This document shows positions 52,108-60,596 of a DNA stretch of 64,000 nt, piece by piece. The DNA is from DASRDS01 sp035570055 (lineage in GTDB: Bacteria > Gemmatimonadota > Gemmatimonadetes > Gemmatimonadales > Gemmatimonadaceae). Both the position numbers and the translations under genes were made by a program. Position 1 is the stretch's first letter; each line of letters opens with the position of its first letter. The stretch is taken from the NCBI GenBank assembly GCA_035570055.1, contig DATMLM010000060.1, positions 51,922-115,921 of the forward strand. Direction: 5' to 3'. The notes beneath the pieces are model-generated. The model saw only the letters and a list, made by a program, of their open reading frames with translations. It did not search any database and was not told the DNA's origin.

Positions 52108-53262
52108 GTGAGAGGCGCTCTCGATGTACTGAGAGCAGTCACGCGCCGGCCGGTCGTCGCGGGGCTCGGCGTGGCGGGCGTTGCGCTGCCGCTGGTCGCA
52201 CTGGTGATTGCCGTAACGGTCGCCGAGCGTGGACGGCAGCGCACGCTGGAGTCGGTGCGGCAAATGGGCGCCGACGTTGTGATCGTGAGCGCGGTCGACG
52301 CCGGCAATCGCGGCGGGCAAGCACGCACGGGGGATATCGTGCGGACGCTCGCGCGAGCGGACGCCCAGGCGATGGCGAAAGAAGTCCCGGGAGTGCTTAC
52401 CGTGGCGGCCGAATATGGAGAGAGCGAGCCGGTGACGGCGGGTAGCTTGGCGCGGCGCGTCAACGTCAATGGCGTCGACGCCACGTATGGGACGTTGCGC
52501 GACGCACCACTCGAGGGTGGCCGGTTCTTCACGGTGGAAGAAGCCAATGCGGCGGTGCGCGTCGCGGTGATCGGGTTTCGGGTGGCGCGCGACCTGTATG
52601 GGGACCGCGATCCCGTGGGAGACGTGCTGCGCATCCGGCGGATTCCGTTTACCGTTGTCGGTATGCTCGCCGAACGCGGGACGGGGCTGGATGCGTTCAA
52701 CGAGGACGAGATCGTCTTCGTGCCGCTGACAACCGCGAACCGCCGGCTCTACTCGGTCACGTATGTGGCCCGGTTGTATGCGCGGGTGCGCGATCTGTCG
52801 GTGACGGTGGCTATTGGGGACCTGTTTCGGCGACGCCATCATTTCGGGGACGTCCGCATCGAGACCCAGGAGCGGCTCGTCTCGCTTCGGTCGACCGCAG
52901 CGAAACGGCTCAGGTGGTTTGCGATAACTGCCGCGTCGGCATTGCTCGCGGCAGCCGCCGGCGGAATCGCCGCTTGGACCGCGCTCGGCGTCCGTGCGCG
53001 CCGAGCCGAGATCGGAGTGCGGAGAGCGGTAGGCGCGACGAAGCCCAGGATCGTTGCGCAATTCCTCGCTGAGGCGGCGCTTGTGTGCGTCCCGGGCGCG
53101 GTGCTCGGCGCCGGGGTTGGCCTCGTCGCAGGGCCGCCGGGCGGAGCAACGATGGTCGCGGTGGCCGGCGCAGCTTGCGTGCTCGCTGGACTTGCCGCGG
53201 CGAGTTTTCCAGCTGTGCGCGCCGCGCGCATGCCGCCTGGCGCGGCGGTGCGGCCGCTCTGA
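52108..53262 (+). CDS. MacB/FtsX-type ABC permease, second copy
   Basis: 384 residues starting with GTG immediately after the first permease. It shows the same four-helix layout (VVAGLGVAGVALPLVALVIAVTV, a periplasmic core, and ALGVRARRAEIGVRRAVGATKPRIVAQFLAEA near the end), but sequence identity with the first copy is low. Two unequal permeases served by one ATPase suggest a heterodimeric MacB-like transporter. The substrate is unknown. Confidence 0.9.
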   Translation: MRGALDVLRAVTRRPVVAGLGVAGVALPLVALVIAVTVAERGRQRTLESVRQMGADVVIVSAVDAGNRGGQARTGDIVRTLARADAQAMAKEVPGVLTVAAEYGESEPVTAGSLARRVNVNGVDATYGTLRDAPLEGGRFFTVEEANAAVRVAVIGFRVARDLYGDRDPVGDVLRIRRIPFTVVGMLAERGTGLDAFNEDEIVFVPLTTANRRLYSVTYVARLYARVRDLSVTVAIGDLFRRRHHFGDVRIETQERLVSLRSTAAKRLRWFAITAASALLAAAAGGIAAWTALGVRARRAEIGVRRAVGATKPRIVAQFLAEAALVCVPGAVLGAGVGLVAGPPGGATMVAVAGAACVLAGLAAASFPAVRAARMPPGAAVRPL

Positions 53263-53263
53263 C

Positions 53264-53800
53264 GTGGGTGACGCGGATGACGGGCACCTTTTGCGTCGTG
53301 CGGCGTCCGGCGATGACGCGGCAACCGGGGAGATCGTGCGGCGGTATGTCCGGCGGGCCACGCTGTTCGCCCGGCAGTTGGTCGGTGATGCGGACGACGC
53401 GGAGGATATCGTGGCCGAAGCGTTCGTGATCGCGCTCGATCGGGCCGCGGCGTTTCGGGAGGGCGAATCCGCGGGGCCCTGGCTCTACGGGATCGTCCGG
53501 CGTGTGGCCGCGAAATATCGGCGGCGCGCCGCGCGTCGCCGCTGGTTGTTGCGGGCATGGCGGCCGGCGCACCCCGCGGCACCCGATCCGGCGCAGCTCG
53601 CCGCCGTGCGCGATACGCTCGATCGGGTAGCGGCTGTCGTCGGGGAGCTGCCCGACATGCAGCGCCAGTGCTTCGATCTCGTCGTCCAGAGTGGACTCGA
53701 CATACAGGAGGTGGCAACCATGTTCGACATTGCGCCATCGACGGTGCGCCAACACGTCCATCGCGCGCGCGAGGCGATACGCGCCAAATTCGATGCGTGA
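53264..53800 (+). CDS. ECF-type RNA polymerase sigma factor
   Basis: 178 residues from a GTG one base after the permease stop. Region 2 is LVGDADDAEDIVAEAFVIALDRAAAF with the promoter-melting helix; a short linker leads to region 4, LPDMQRQCFDLVVQSGLDIQEVATMFDIAPSTVRQHVHRAREAIRAKF. It is a small sigma-70 relative likely controlled by the next two genes. Being inside the exporter operon, it may drive transcription of that operon, which is an inference. Confidence 0.9.
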   Translation: MGDADDGHLLRRAASGDDAATGEIVRRYVRRATLFARQLVGDADDAEDIVAEAFVIALDRAAAFREGESAGPWLYGIVRRVAAKYRRRAARRRWLLRAWRPAHPAAPDPAQLAAVRDTLDRVAAVVGELPDMQRQCFDLVVQSGLDIQEVATMFDIAPSTVRQHVHRAREAIRAKFDA

Positions 53801-54047
53801 CGATCCGGAGTACTGGGAAGGGCTCTCGACGCGCATCGTGGCCGAGGTACGCGAGCGGCGCCAGTCGTCGTGGCTCCGCGTTGCGACCTGGGCTCCACCG
53901 CTGGCGACGGCGGCGGCGCTCACGCTGCTGTTGGCGAGTGGGCGTCGGCCCGTTGTCGCGGAGGATCGCCCGCCGAGCATCGCCGTTATGTTGACCGCAC
54001 CAGGGCAAGCGCCGAGCATCGCCGCGATGATGGCCGGGCAACCGTGA
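53793..54047 (+). CDS. Small single-pass membrane protein, possible anti-sigma factor
   Basis: 84 residues. A cytoplasmic N-terminus of about 27 residues (DPEYWEGLSTRIVAEVRERRQSSW) precedes one helix (about 28-49) and a short periplasmic tail. There is no zinc-binding HxxxCxxC motif. The size, topology and position directly after an ECF sigma gene match CnrY-type anti-sigma factors, where only a short N-terminal helix binds sigma. Overlaps the sigma gene by eight bases and the next gene by four (GTGA). Confidence 0.65.
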   Translation: MRDDPEYWEGLSTRIVAEVRERRQSSWLRVATWAPPLATAAALTLLLASGRRPVVAEDRPPSIAVMLTAPGQAPSIAAMMAGQP

Positions 54048-54382
54048 GTCCCGGCGCGAGGCAGGCTTTGGCGTTGGTCGTCGCGACCATACTCGGTGTC
54101 GTCGCCGGCGCGGTCGGAGAGCACACTCGAATGTCCGCTCCAGCGGCTAACCCGATGGACGCGACCGTGTTATTGACGCAAATGGATAGGCGACTGGGAC
54201 TCAGTACGGCGCAGCACGACGCGATCGCCCGTATCCTGGCCACGCACCAAGCCGCGCTTGATTCGGCGTGGCGCGCCACGCGGCCCGGGGTCGATAGCGC
54301 ACAGATGGAAATTGTTTCAGTACTGACCCCGGACCAGCGCGAGCGCTATCTCAGTTGGATGCGCCTAGCGCATCGTCATTGA
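54044..54382 (+). CDS. Membrane-anchored periplasmic metal-sensor-like protein (CnrX/Spy/CpxP type)
   Basis: 112 residues beginning with GTG. One helix (about 7-24) anchors a helical periplasmic domain whose pattern, LLTQMDRRLGLSTAQHDAIARILATH...VDSAQMEIVSVLTPDQRERYLSWM, is that of the Metal_resist/Spy family. Candidate ligands are H27, H58, H68, M106, H110 and H112. In Cupriavidus the CnrX protein of this fold senses Co/Ni and releases CnrH sigma through CnrY. Here sigma, small membrane protein and sensor follow each other in one operon. Confidence 0.7.
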   Translation: MSPGARQALALVVATILGVVAGAVGEHTRMSAPAANPMDATVLLTQMDRRLGLSTAQHDAIARILATHQAALDSAWRATRPGVDSAQMEIVSVLTPDQRERYLSWMRLAHRH

Positions 54383-54534
54383 AAGAGGTAGACGGCGTAC
54401 CCGACGGCAGCGATGCACGTCGAGGCGATGACGGCCCACCAGAGGGCCGTGCTGGCGCGTTCTCCCGCCGAACGATAGGCGTGCGCGGTCCGCCAGTGCC
54501 CGCGGTGTGATGACGATCTCAGTAGAGCCCACAT
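54376..54534 (-). CDS. 52-residue single-pass membrane protein
   Basis: A short gene on the minus strand with an ATG at 54534 preceded by GGAGA, five bases away, an ideal ribosome site. The product begins MWALLRSSSHRGHW and has a basic N-terminal half. One hydrophobic segment, ALWWAVIASTCIAAVGYAVYLF (residues 30-51), ends the protein. No family is recognised. Its 3' end overlaps the convergent sensor gene by seven bases. A strong palindrome of CRP/FNR type lies 80 bases upstream of the start, with a plausible -10 box between. Confidence 0.6.
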   Translation of the reverse strand: MWALLRSSSHRGHWRTAHAYRSAGERASTALWWAVIASTCIAAVGYAVYLFQ

Positions 54535-54613
54535 GCTTGTCTCCTAAGTCAAGCATCGTGCCGAGCGTTGCTCGACAACCAGGCCCTACGATAGCATGCA
54601 ACACACTTTAGAA

Positions 54614-54633
54614 TGCGTGATCCAGATCACGCA
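54614..54633 (-). promoter_or_regulatory. CRP/FNR-type palindromic operator
   Basis: TGCGTGATC-CA-GATCACGCA, a perfect inverted repeat with nine-base arms and the GTGA-N6-TCAC spacing of the CRP/FNR family. On the minus strand it is followed by TGCTATCGT (TATCGT at 54593-54588). With that -10 box the site is centred about 42 bases upstream of the predicted start of transcription, the class II activator position. It overlaps the last codons of the carbamoyltransferase gene and points toward the 52-residue membrane protein. Confidence 0.6.
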
Positions 54634-56381
54634 CGGCTTATGAGATTGTTCTCTACGAAGAGATGATCGATTCCCGTGTCGAGGAATGTCGCTATTGCCT
54701 CATCTGGCGTGTTGACGATCGGCTGACCTTTCACGTTGAAGCTCGTATTGAGCACCATCTCGCGTCCGGTGGTGCGGCCGACGGCGCGGAGCAACGCGTG
54801 AAAGGCCGGATTGTCTTCGTCGGACACGGTTTGCACGCGCGCTGAGCCGTTGACGTGCGTGATCGCGGGGAGCGAGGCGCGGTGCGCTTCACGGACGTCG
54901 ACGACGGCGATCATGTAGGGGAAGACGGAGCCGGCCGCGACGTCGAACCACTTGTGGACTTCGCCGAGCGAGACCGCGGGAGCAAAGGGGCGGAAGGCTT
55001 CGCGTTTCTTGACCATGCTATTGATACGGTCGCGCATCTCCGGGTGGCCCGGGTCGGCGAGAATGCTGCGGTTGCCAAGTGCGCGCGGGCCGAATTCCAT
55101 ACGGCCGCGGTGCCAGGCGAGCACCTTGCCTTGGGCGATAAGCTGAGCCGCTGCTGTACACGTTTCAGCCAGCGATGCGAAACGCTGCACCTTGATCTTT
55201 GGCGCCGCCGCCGCGATGGCTCGGTCGACCGCGGCGGCATCGTGAGATGGACCGAGCAGTGGTGCCGGCATTCGCTTATTGGCAATGACGCCGCGCTTCG
55301 CGCTGGCGTAGAGCGCCGCACCGAGGGCCGTTCCATCGTCGCCGGCCGCAGGCTGGACGTAGATCTCGTCAAAGAGTCCGGCTTTGATAAGCCGGCCGTT
55401 CGCTGTGCAGTTCAGCGCCACGCCACCGGCTAGGGCGAGGCGCGATTGATTTGATGCTCGCTGGAAGCTTCCGCAGATGTGCTGCATGACGTTGTCCAGG
55501 CATTCCTGGAGAGCCGCGGCGACGTCGCGATGTTCGTCGGAGATATCGCCAGCGGGGTCGCGAGCGGGCAGCAGGTGTTGCGACAGATAGGAGAGCGTGG
55601 CTCCGTAGTTCTCGCGATCATCGCGCGTGGTGTTGAGCTGCAGCATCGGGATCTTGATGGTTCCGTCGTCGCGCAGCACGACTTCTTTCGCGAAGAACTC
55701 GCGATAGCGGGAGGGATCGCCGTATGGCGCGAGCCCCATGATCTTGTACTCGTCGGAGTTGAAGTCGAACCCCAGGTGGTACGTGACGAGCGAGTAGAAG
55801 ACGCCGATCGAGTCTTGGGCGCCGATTGATCTGAGACGCGTGAGCTCGCCGCCACGTCCCTGAAAAATTGTGCTGCCGTGCGCTTCACCCATGGCGTCGA
55901 CGACGATGACGAGGCACTCGTCCCACCCCGACGTCCAGTACGCGCTCGCGGCGTGCGCGACGTGGTGCGGCACCTGGCACACGCGCTCGACCGGAAATCC
56001 GGGCAGATCGCGCTCGACCAACTTGACGAGCGCGTCGCGCGAGAGGACGTCCTCGTAGAGCTTCCGGGTCGTCGGATCGGCCGAGTAGATCGTGCGATAG
56101 GGCCCGTAGTCGAAGCCGTGCGCGAGCATGTCGACGTCGTCGATCGACAAGCCGGCCTGCTCCAGGCACCAGCGGATCGCCTGGACGGGAAAGTGGGCCG
56201 AGTGCTTGTTCCGATCAAATCGCTCCTCGGCGGCTGCCGCGACAATCCGGCCGGAGGAAACAAGTGCGGCCGCCGCGTCATGACCCTGGGAGATCCTGTA
56301 GGCACGGGGGTCGAGCGATGGCCAGTGTCGGCGCTTGAACGGGACAGCGCCCTCGAACCCGCTAATGCCAATTACGTTCAT
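54627..56381 (-). CDS. NodU/CmcH/TobZ-family O-carbamoyltransferase
   Basis: 584 residues. The N-terminal Kae1-like domain has ISQGHDAAAALV and EERFDRNKH, the metal-binding His pair appears in VPHHVAHAASAYWTSGW, and VVDAMGEAHGSTIF and DEYKIMGLAPYGD follow. The C-terminal domain has ALAGGVALNCTANGRL, EFGPRALGNRSILADP and LNTSFNVKGQPIVNTP. These enzymes use carbamoyl phosphate and ATP to carbamoylate a hydroxyl of a natural product. It is divergent from the monooxygenase/carrier/ligase/acyltransferase genes, which supports a role in modifying their product. TAAGCT lies six bases before its ATG. Confidence 0.93.
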   Translation of the reverse strand: MNVIGISGFEGAVPFKRRHWPSLDPRAYRISQGHDAAAALVSSGRIVAAAAEERFDRNKHSAHFPVQAIRWCLEQAGLSIDDVDMLAHGFDYGPYRTIYSADPTTRKLYEDVLSRDALVKLVERDLPGFPVERVCQVPHHVAHAASAYWTSGWDECLVIVVDAMGEAHGSTIFQGRGGELTRLRSIGAQDSIGVFYSLVTYHLGFDFNSDEYKIMGLAPYGDPSRYREFFAKEVVLRDDGTIKIPMLQLNTTRDDRENYGATLSYLSQHLLPARDPAGDISDEHRDVAAALQECLDNVMQHICGSFQRASNQSRLALAGGVALNCTANGRLIKAGLFDEIYVQPAAGDDGTALGAALYASAKRGVIANKRMPAPLLGPSHDAAAVDRAIAAAAPKIKVQRFASLAETCTAAAQLIAQGKVLAWHRGRMEFGPRALGNRSILADPGHPEMRDRINSMVKKREAFRPFAPAVSLGEVHKWFDVAAGSVFPYMIAVVDVREAHRASLPAITHVNGSARVQTVSDEDNPAFHALLRAVGRTTGREMVLNTSFNVKGQPIVNTPDEAIATFLDTGIDHLFVENNLISRA

Positions 56382-56530
56382 GCGAACAGCTTAAGCGTTG
56401 AGCGTAACGAGCAACATTCTGATGCATTGGCGCAACGCAATCAGGGTGGTGCAACAGATGTTTATGTAGAAGACTACGTGTGACTTAGTCTTAGACGGAC
56501 GTTTTCAACGCACAGATCGCGGCGCACTAG

Positions 56531-57568
56531 GTGCAACGATCCCAGAACGTGCAGATCTACGCGACGTGCCCGCAGTCGCGTGATATCGCTCGGGAGCTCT
56601 ACACCCAGCGAGTCATCGACGTTGCGCGATGGAGTGAAGAGGCCGGTTGCCACGGGATGCTGGTCTACACAGACAACGGCATCGCGGACCCGTGGCTTGT
56701 ATCCCAACTCGTTATCCAGCATACGAAACAGCTCGTGCCGCTGGTCGCGGTCCAGCCCGCTTACATGACCCCGCTGTCCGCGGCCAAGATGGTGGCATCC
56801 TTCGGCTGGATGCATGGGCGCGCCGTTGCGCTCAACATGGTCGCGGGTGGATTTCGGAACGATCTCCTCGCGCTTGGCGACCCCACCCCTCACGACGAGC
56901 GCTACGAGCGATTGATCGAGTACGTGGCGGTCATCAAGTCGCTGCTCGCCGATCAAGGGCCGGTGACGCACGAGGGGAAGCACTATCGGGTGCGGAATCT
57001 CCGGATGGCCCCGAGCCTTTCACCGGAGCTGCAGCCGGACATCCTGGTGTCCGGGTCCTCCCCGGCCGGCGAAGCCGCCGCGGTGACCATGGGCGCTATC
57101 AGCGTCACGTATCCCGAGCCCATCGGCGAGGATACGCGGCCGGCCCCGAATGATGGCAGACGGCGGGGCGTGAGGGTCGGCATCATTGCCCGCGATACCG
57201 CGGACGAAGCCTGGGACGTCGCGTATGAGCGCTTTCCGGACACGCGCGCCGGCCGCATCACCCACGGGCTGGCGATGAAAGTGTCCGACTCTCAGTGGCA
57301 CAAGCAGCTCTCGTCGCTCGACGAGCGGCCCGCCTCGCCGGATCACCCGTACTGGCTGGGCCCGTTCCAGACCTCGGCGACGTTCTGTCCGTACTTGGTT
57401 GGTACGTATGAACGCGTCGCCGATGAGTTGGCGCGTTATGTTGGACTCGGCGCGAGTGTCTTCATTCTCGACATTCCGCCGTCACGAGAAGAGCTCGAAC
57501 ACACCGGCATCGCCATCCGCCGCGCTCAAACTACGACTCAGAGCACTCATGCCCATGCGTCTCGCTGA
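56531..57568 (+). CDS. Luciferase-like (LLM) flavin-dependent monooxygenase
   Basis: 345 residues from a GTG. The TIM-barrel pattern is clear: ATCPQSRDIARELYTQRVIDVARWSEEAGCHGMLVYTDNGIADPWLVSQLV, PLVAVQPAYMTPLSAAKMVASF, ALNMVAGGFRNDLLALGD, HDERYERLIEYVAVIKSLL and ILVSGSSPAGEAAA. It belongs to the LLM branch that occurs with carrier-protein natural-product genes and uses reduced flavin and O2 to hydroxylate or oxidatively cleave a substrate. Its last 20 bases overlap the carrier protein gene. Confidence 0.88.
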   Translation: MQRSQNVQIYATCPQSRDIARELYTQRVIDVARWSEEAGCHGMLVYTDNGIADPWLVSQLVIQHTKQLVPLVAVQPAYMTPLSAAKMVASFGWMHGRAVALNMVAGGFRNDLLALGDPTPHDERYERLIEYVAVIKSLLADQGPVTHEGKHYRVRNLRMAPSLSPELQPDILVSGSSPAGEAAAVTMGAISVTYPEPIGEDTRPAPNDGRRRGVRVGIIARDTADEAWDVAYERFPDTRAGRITHGLAMKVSDSQWHKQLSSLDERPASPDHPYWLGPFQTSATFCPYLVGTYERVADELARYVGLGASVFILDIPPSREELEHTGIAIRRAQTTTQSTHAHASR

Positions 57569-57797
57569 GGTCGTCGCCAACGCATTGCGGGTCGATCCCG
57601 CCGCGCTGAACGATGACCTCGAGTTCAACTCCATCCCGGAGTGGGACTCCGTCAATCACGTCGCGCTCATTCTGTCGCTCGAGGAGACCTACGGGCTCAC
57701 GATCTCGGACGAGCAAATCGTCACGCTGACCCGCTATCGCACCATCCGCGAGTTCATCGAAGCCCACACATCGAACGCGCCCGCCCTCGTGTCGTGA
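57549..57797 (+). CDS. Stand-alone acyl/peptidyl carrier protein
   Basis: 82 residues (a second ATG at 57555 would give 80). The phosphopantetheine site is EWDSVNHVALI, with the modified Ser in DS, preceded by LEFNSIP and followed by the helix ISDEQIVTLTRYRTIREFIEAH. This resembles DltC-like and other discrete carrier proteins. It should carry the residue activated by the adjacent ligase while the other enzymes act on it. It overlaps both neighbours (20 bases upstream, GTGA downstream). Confidence 0.9.
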   Translation: MPMRLAEVVANALRVDPAALNDDLEFNSIPEWDSVNHVALILSLEETYGLTISDEQIVTLTRYRTIREFIEAHTSNAPALVS

Positions 57798-59278
57798 CGG
57801 AGGACACGCGGTCGCTGCGCACGGGAGTGCTGGCCAGCGCCGCGGTTCACCCGAATGCGCCGGCCGTAGTCGTCCGCGGCCAGATCCTCACATACGAAGC
57901 CCTCGCCCTCCGCGCCCGCGTCCTCGCCACGGCCATCGTGCGCGCGCTGGGCCGGCCCGCGGCGCGTGTCGGGGTGTTCGCAGCGCGATCCGAGGTCGCG
58001 TACGTCGGCACGCTCGGCGCCCTGTGCAGCGGGGCGGCATTCGTGCCGCTCAATCCCAAGCTGCCCATCGAGCGGACCCGCTTCATGGCCCGTCGCGCGG
58101 AGCTCGACGCGATCATTGTCGATCGCGACACGGCGCCCTTGCTCGATGCCGTGGCTGGAGACGTCCCGGTGCTCATCCACGGGGATCAGCCAGGGGAGCA
58201 CGTTCCGCTCGACGATCTGCCGGCCGTGGATCCTGATAGCCTGGCCTATCTGCTCTTCACATCCGGAACGACCGGTGAGCCAAAGGGTGTCGGGATCACG
58301 CACCGGAACGTCCTGCATTATCTCGACGTCATGGGTGCCCGATACGGGCTGACCGCCGACGATCGGTGCTCGCAGACGTTCGATCAGACGTTCGATTTGT
58401 CGGTTCACGATCTCTTTATGACATGGAACGCCGGCGCGTGCCTCTATGCGATGGCACCGATCGAGATGCTGGCGCCGGCCAGGTTTGTGAACGCACACCA
58501 GCTCACGTCATGGTTCTCCGTGCCTTCAGCGGCCGTCCTGGCTCGCGATCGTATCCCGGCTGGGTCCATGCCGAGCCTACGGTGGAGTCTTTTCTGCGGC
58601 GAGCCATTGACCAACGAGACCGCCGAGCGATGGCAGGCGGCGGCGCCGAATTCGACGGTCGAGAATCTCTATGGACCGACCGAATTGACCATCGCCTGCT
58701 TCGTCTATCGTTGGGACGGCGTGGCGCACGAGTCTGTGAATGGCATCGTCCCCATTGGGCGGCCACTGAACGGGCTCGCCGCGCGGGTGGTCGATGAGGA
58801 GCTTTTGGTGGGCGGGCTGCAGACAGCACCCGGATACTGGCGCGATGCGGCCCAAACTGCGGGCCGATTCGTTGAGGGCTTCTACCGCACCGGCGACCGC
58901 GTGATGGAGCATCCGTCGGGGATCTACAGTTACCTCGGCCGGGTCGACCACCAACTCAAGATTCTGGGATTCCGGGTCGAGCCGGCCGAAATCGAGGGTG
59001 TACTCAGGCTGCAGCCTGGCGTGACCGGGGCCGTGGCTGTGGGGTACCCCATTGCGCAGGCGCAAGCGTTGGGCGTCGTTGCCTTCGTGACCGGCGCGGT
59101 CGAGTCGCTCGATGCGCTCCGGCGGGCGGCGGCCATGGTGCTGCCAACGTACATGGTGCCGAGTAAGATTGTTCGACTGGATCAGTTTCCCTTGAACGCG
59201 AACGGCAAGGTCGACCGCGCCGAGCTTCTCCGGCTCGCGGCGGCCGACGAGACTCGTGACCCAATCCCGGTTTCGTAG
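57794..59278 (+). CDS. Amino acid adenylating ligase (A-domain / DltA-like)
   Basis: 494 residues starting with GTG. Core motifs: LLFTSGTTGEPKGV (A3), TFDLSVHDLF (A4/A5 region, whose Asp matches the residue that binds the amino group in alpha-amino-acid A domains), NLYGPTE, YRTGDRV, LGRVDHQLKILGFRVEPAEIE and PLNANGKVDR with the catalytic Lys. It has no fused carrier domain, so the adjacent stand-alone carrier protein is the likely acceptor. The exact amino acid cannot be read from the sequence. Overlaps the acyltransferase gene by 23 bases. Confidence 0.9.
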   Translation: MTEDTRSLRTGVLASAAVHPNAPAVVVRGQILTYEALALRARVLATAIVRALGRPAARVGVFAARSEVAYVGTLGALCSGAAFVPLNPKLPIERTRFMARRAELDAIIVDRDTAPLLDAVAGDVPVLIHGDQPGEHVPLDDLPAVDPDSLAYLLFTSGTTGEPKGVGITHRNVLHYLDVMGARYGLTADDRCSQTFDQTFDLSVHDLFMTWNAGACLYAMAPIEMLAPARFVNAHQLTSWFSVPSAAVLARDRIPAGSMPSLRWSLFCGEPLTNETAERWQAAAPNSTVENLYGPTELTIACFVYRWDGVAHESVNGIVPIGRPLNGLAARVVDEELLVGGLQTAPGYWRDAAQTAGRFVEGFYRTGDRVMEHPSGIYSYLGRVDHQLKILGFRVEPAEIEGVLRLQPGVTGAVAVGYPIAQAQALGVVAFVTGAVESLDALRRAAAMVLPTYMVPSKIVRLDQFPLNANGKVDRAELLRLAAADETRDPIPVS

Positions 59279-59852
59279 GATCTTCGCCGAACCCGGTCAC
59301 GTCCTCCGGGTGGGGTTCGCGATATTCAAAGGCCACTTCTACAAGGCCTACTTGCCGTTGCGAGGTCGCCGGTTTCAGGCCGGCCGCAATCTGCGGGTCT
59401 TCGGCTCGCTGGTCGTCCGCGGGCCCGGCCGCGTGGTCTTCGGCGATGACGTCCGTGTCATCCACCGGACGACGCCGTTCACCCACAGCGTCGACGCCGT
59501 CATTACCGTCGGCAACAAGGTCGACCTCGTGGCCGTGCGGTTCGGGTGCATGGAGCGCATTTCGATCGGGAGCCTCTGCCAGGTGTCCGAGTGTCGGATC
59601 ATGGATACCGATTTCCACTCGATCGCCATCAACCGGCGCGATCCCTCGGCGCCGGTTCGGACCGCGGCGATCACGATCGGCGAGAACGTCTGGATCGCGC
59701 CGGAGACGGCCATCATGCCCGGGACATCGATTGGCGATAACAGCGTCATCGCCTTCGGCGCCATCTGCTCGGGCGCCGTGCCCGCGAATGTCATCATGGT
59801 CGGCAATCCCGCCCGCGTCGCGGGCAAGGTACCGGGCGCGTCCACGTCTTAG
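59256..59852 (+). CDS. Left-handed beta-helix acyltransferase
   Basis: 198 residues with hexapeptide repeats forming a left-handed beta helix: RVFGSLVVRGPGRVVFGDDVRVI, ISIGSLCQVSECRIMDTDFHSI and IGENVWIAPETAIMPGTSIGDNSVIAFGAICSGAVPANVIMVGNPARV. The catalytic His is in DTDFHSI. Such enzymes transfer acetyl or another acyl group to a hydroxyl or amino group. It starts at a GTG inside the ligase gene and ends the cluster. Acylation of the carrier-bound or released product is the likely role. Confidence 0.9.
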   Translation: MTQSRFRRIFAEPGHVLRVGFAIFKGHFYKAYLPLRGRRFQAGRNLRVFGSLVVRGPGRVVFGDDVRVIHRTTPFTHSVDAVITVGNKVDLVAVRFGCMERISIGSLCQVSECRIMDTDFHSIAINRRDPSAPVRTAAITIGENVWIAPETAIMPGTSIGDNSVIAFGAICSGAVPANVIMVGNPARVAGKVPGASTS

Positions 59853-59861
59853 CTTTCGGTA

Positions 59862-60596
59862 GTGAATACACGTCACGCCATGCTCTTGGTGTGCGTACTC
59901 GCCTGCGGCCACGCCGTCACGCCCGCGCCGTCGCCGGTGTCTGTCATTCTCGCCGGCCCCACGATCGCCGCTGACTCACTGCGTATTGCCGCGACCGACT
60001 CGTTCGGCGTCGCGCTCGCACGGCATCTCGCGCCCGGAGCGAACGTTCGCGTCGTGTCCAATCGCGGCGCGCTCGATTTGATCGACGGCGGGGGCGATGT
60101 GGTGGTGACCGATCGACCTTCGGTAATACGCTACGCGGCATCACGCTCCGACTTCGCGACGATCCCATTGCCGTGGGATCGACAATACGTCCTGGTGTCG
60201 CCCGGTACCCCGCCCACCCCCGACGTACTCAACGCCGTTCACGCCGAAGCCCGCATCCCGCGCGCGCAATGCGCTCAAGTGTTCGATGGCCCGATGCGTC
60301 CAATCACATACATGGCCGGCGACAGCATCGCCCGGTCGATTGCCGAGCGCTTCGTCGGCACCGGCCTCGCGACGAGCGCCATCCCGCTCGGGCATGCGGC
60401 ATTCGACCGGGCGTTAGCGAGCGAGGACCACGGGTGGTATCTCGTGGCGCGGCCGGCGGGCAACGATACGTGCGCGTTCGGGGCATTGAAGGCGCAGCCG
60501 CTCATCGAGACACGCTCGGAGCTGATCGTTCGTCGGGGGGCCGTCGGCGTCGTGGCCGATACGACGGGGAGCATGCGGCTGGAGACCACGCCGTGA
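59862..60596 (+). CDS. Lipoprotein resembling a periplasmic binding protein
   Basis: 244 residues with a lipobox (LACG). After it, SVILAGPTIAADSLRIAATDSFGVALARHLAPGANVRVVSNRGALDLIDGGGDVVVTDRPSVIRYA recalls the first lobe of type II solute-binding proteins, and LPWDRQYVLVSPGTPP fits the region before the hinge. It is shorter than a full binding protein and no ligand can be named. The following kinase starts inside its stop (GTGA), so it probably supplies the kinase with an extracytoplasmic signal. Confidence 0.6.
   Translation: MNTRHAMLLVCVLACGHAVTPAPSPVSVILAGPTIAADSLRIAATDSFGVALARHLAPGANVRVVSNRGALDLIDGGGDVVVTDRPSVIRYAASRSDFATIPLPWDRQYVLVSPGTPPTPDVLNAVHAEARIPRAQCAQVFDGPMRPITYMAGDSIARSIAERFVGTGLATSAIPLGHAAFDRALASEDHGWYLVARPAGNDTCAFGALKAQPLIETRSELIVRRGAVGVVADTTGSMRLETTP

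Noticed and set aside
54365..54604. A 79-residue minus-strand frame
   Set aside because: It has no ribosome site and overlaps, in a different frame, a 52-residue frame with a perfect ribosome site and a membrane segment.
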